63,190 nt of DNA from Paucibacter sp. B2R-40 (GTDB taxonomy: Bacteria > Pseudomonadota > Gammaproteobacteria > Burkholderiales > Burkholderiaceae_C): the NCBI RefSeq assembly GCF_025717555.1, contig NZ_JAJIRP010000004.1, positions 235-63,424 on the forward strand, written 5' to 3'. Positions 62,884-63,190 of this stretch are shown piece after piece. Made by a program: the position numbers and the translations under genes. Below the pieces are notes generated by a model that did not search any database, had not been told where the DNA came from, and saw only the letters and a program-made list of their open reading frames with translations. Within the stretch, counting starts at the first letter, position 1, and the number at the start of each line of letters is the position of its first letter.

Positions 62884-63190
62884 GCTCGCACTGGCGAAGC
62901 CGGGAGGCTTAGCCAGGCTAGCGAAGGACTGGTCGCGCGACCAGCGACCAGGCTGAGGCTGCACAGACAAACCCGGAAGGGTTTGGCAGGCAGCCGAAGG
63001 CTTGGGCGCGATACAAGCGCACAAGCTGAGCTCGCACTGGCGAAGCCGGGAGGCTTAGCCAGGCTAGCGAAGGACTGGTCGCGCGACCAGCGACCAGGCT
63101 GAGGCTGCGCAGACAAACCCGGAAGAGTTTGGCAGGCTGCCGAAGGCTTGGGCGCGATACAAGCGGCTGAGCTGAGGCTGCGCTGGCTAA
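62881..63190. repeat. 146-bp tandem repeat made of short hairpins
   Basis: Unit 1 is 62881-63026 and unit 2 is 63027-63172. They differ at about seven of 146 positions, four of them in the last seven bases. A degenerate third start runs from 63173 to the window edge. Each unit is a chain of stems: AAGCC-GGGA-GGCTT; CTGGTCGC with GCGACCAG around seven bases; CAAACCC-GGAA-GGGTTTG; AGCC-GAA-GGCT; and (unit 1) GCGC-GATACAA-GCGC. I see no credible gene in it. The array may continue beyond the window. Confidence 0.88.

Noticed and set aside
62881-63172. CRISPR array
   Set aside because: There are two long near-identical units and no alternating unique spacers or cas genes.

Overview
The window reads as a stretch of chromosome from a GC-rich betaproteobacterium of the order Burkholderiales, probably near the Roseateles/Rubrivivax/Leptothrix group. 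This is inferred from gene content only: a TctAB carboxylate transporter, PEP-CTERM surface proteins, a DUF2782–thrB–BPSS1780 cluster beside polA, an RpfE-type gene coupled to recJ, and a Rieske oxygenase divergent from xseB–ispA–dxs–folE2. Nearly all of it is ordinary core and accessory chromosome. I see no phage, transposase, integrase, tRNA, rRNA or CRISPR array.

Layout. 0.1–6.4 kb: a large cyclase/AAA/TPR signalling protein (-), a PEP-CTERM protein (+) and tctBA (-), with a nested inverted repeat between the last two. 6.5–13.3 kb: one long minus-strand chain, lolC–lolD–purU–TatD–hypoxanthine-DNA glycosylase–SpeE-like–PulE-like, in which four of the six junctions overlap. 13.4–18.3 kb: a complete sulfate-uptake operon, sbp–cysT–cysW–cysA–cysB. 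18.3–21.8 kb: two PEP-CTERM genes flanking an exported erythromycin-esterase-like protein, with C-run/G-run palindromes. 21.8–26.9 kb: polA, divergent from DUF2782–thrB–BPSS1780. 26.9–33.1 kb: the Prc protease, a Tat-type PhoX lipoprotein, and a BNR-repeat protein coupled to a MoaD-like sulfur carrier. 33.1–38.2 kb: uvrD, a YchJ-like protein, a small membrane protein, truC and rarD. 38.2–40.6 kb: ahpF and ahpC. 40.7–43.0 kb: divergent lysA and lysR. 43.0–48.6 kb: folE2, dxs, ispA and xseB, then a Rieske oxygenase. 48.6–50.9 kb: sseA, a universal stress protein and a ZIP transporter. 51.1–56.1 kb: ppx facing sixA, ppk1 and an LpxH-like phosphoesterase. 56.2–60.4 kb: rpfE-like, recJ, a PHP phosphatase and a YciO-like protein. 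60.5–63.2 kb: a chemoreceptor, two duplicated secreted TonB-C-terminal proteins, and a 146-bp hairpin-rich tandem repeat running into the window edge.

Functional groups. Sulfate import and its CysB regulator form one unit. Polyphosphate synthesis (ppk1) and degradation (ppx) are convergent with a SixA phosphatase between them. The isoprenoid genes dxs and ispA are consecutive. AhpC and AhpF make a peroxide-reducing pair, and LysR sits divergent to its expected target lysA.

The most unusual features are non-coding. First, an 84-nt segment at the folE2/lysR convergence (43109–43192) folds on paper into a four-way junction with no unpaired junction bases. Second, the 146-bp tandem repeat at the right edge is a chain of short stem-loops that begins at the stop codon of the second TonB-like gene. 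Third, a shared CCCCTGAA-type palindrome precedes three loci. All coordinates and structures were worked out by eye. No folding, homology search or start-site calculation was run.
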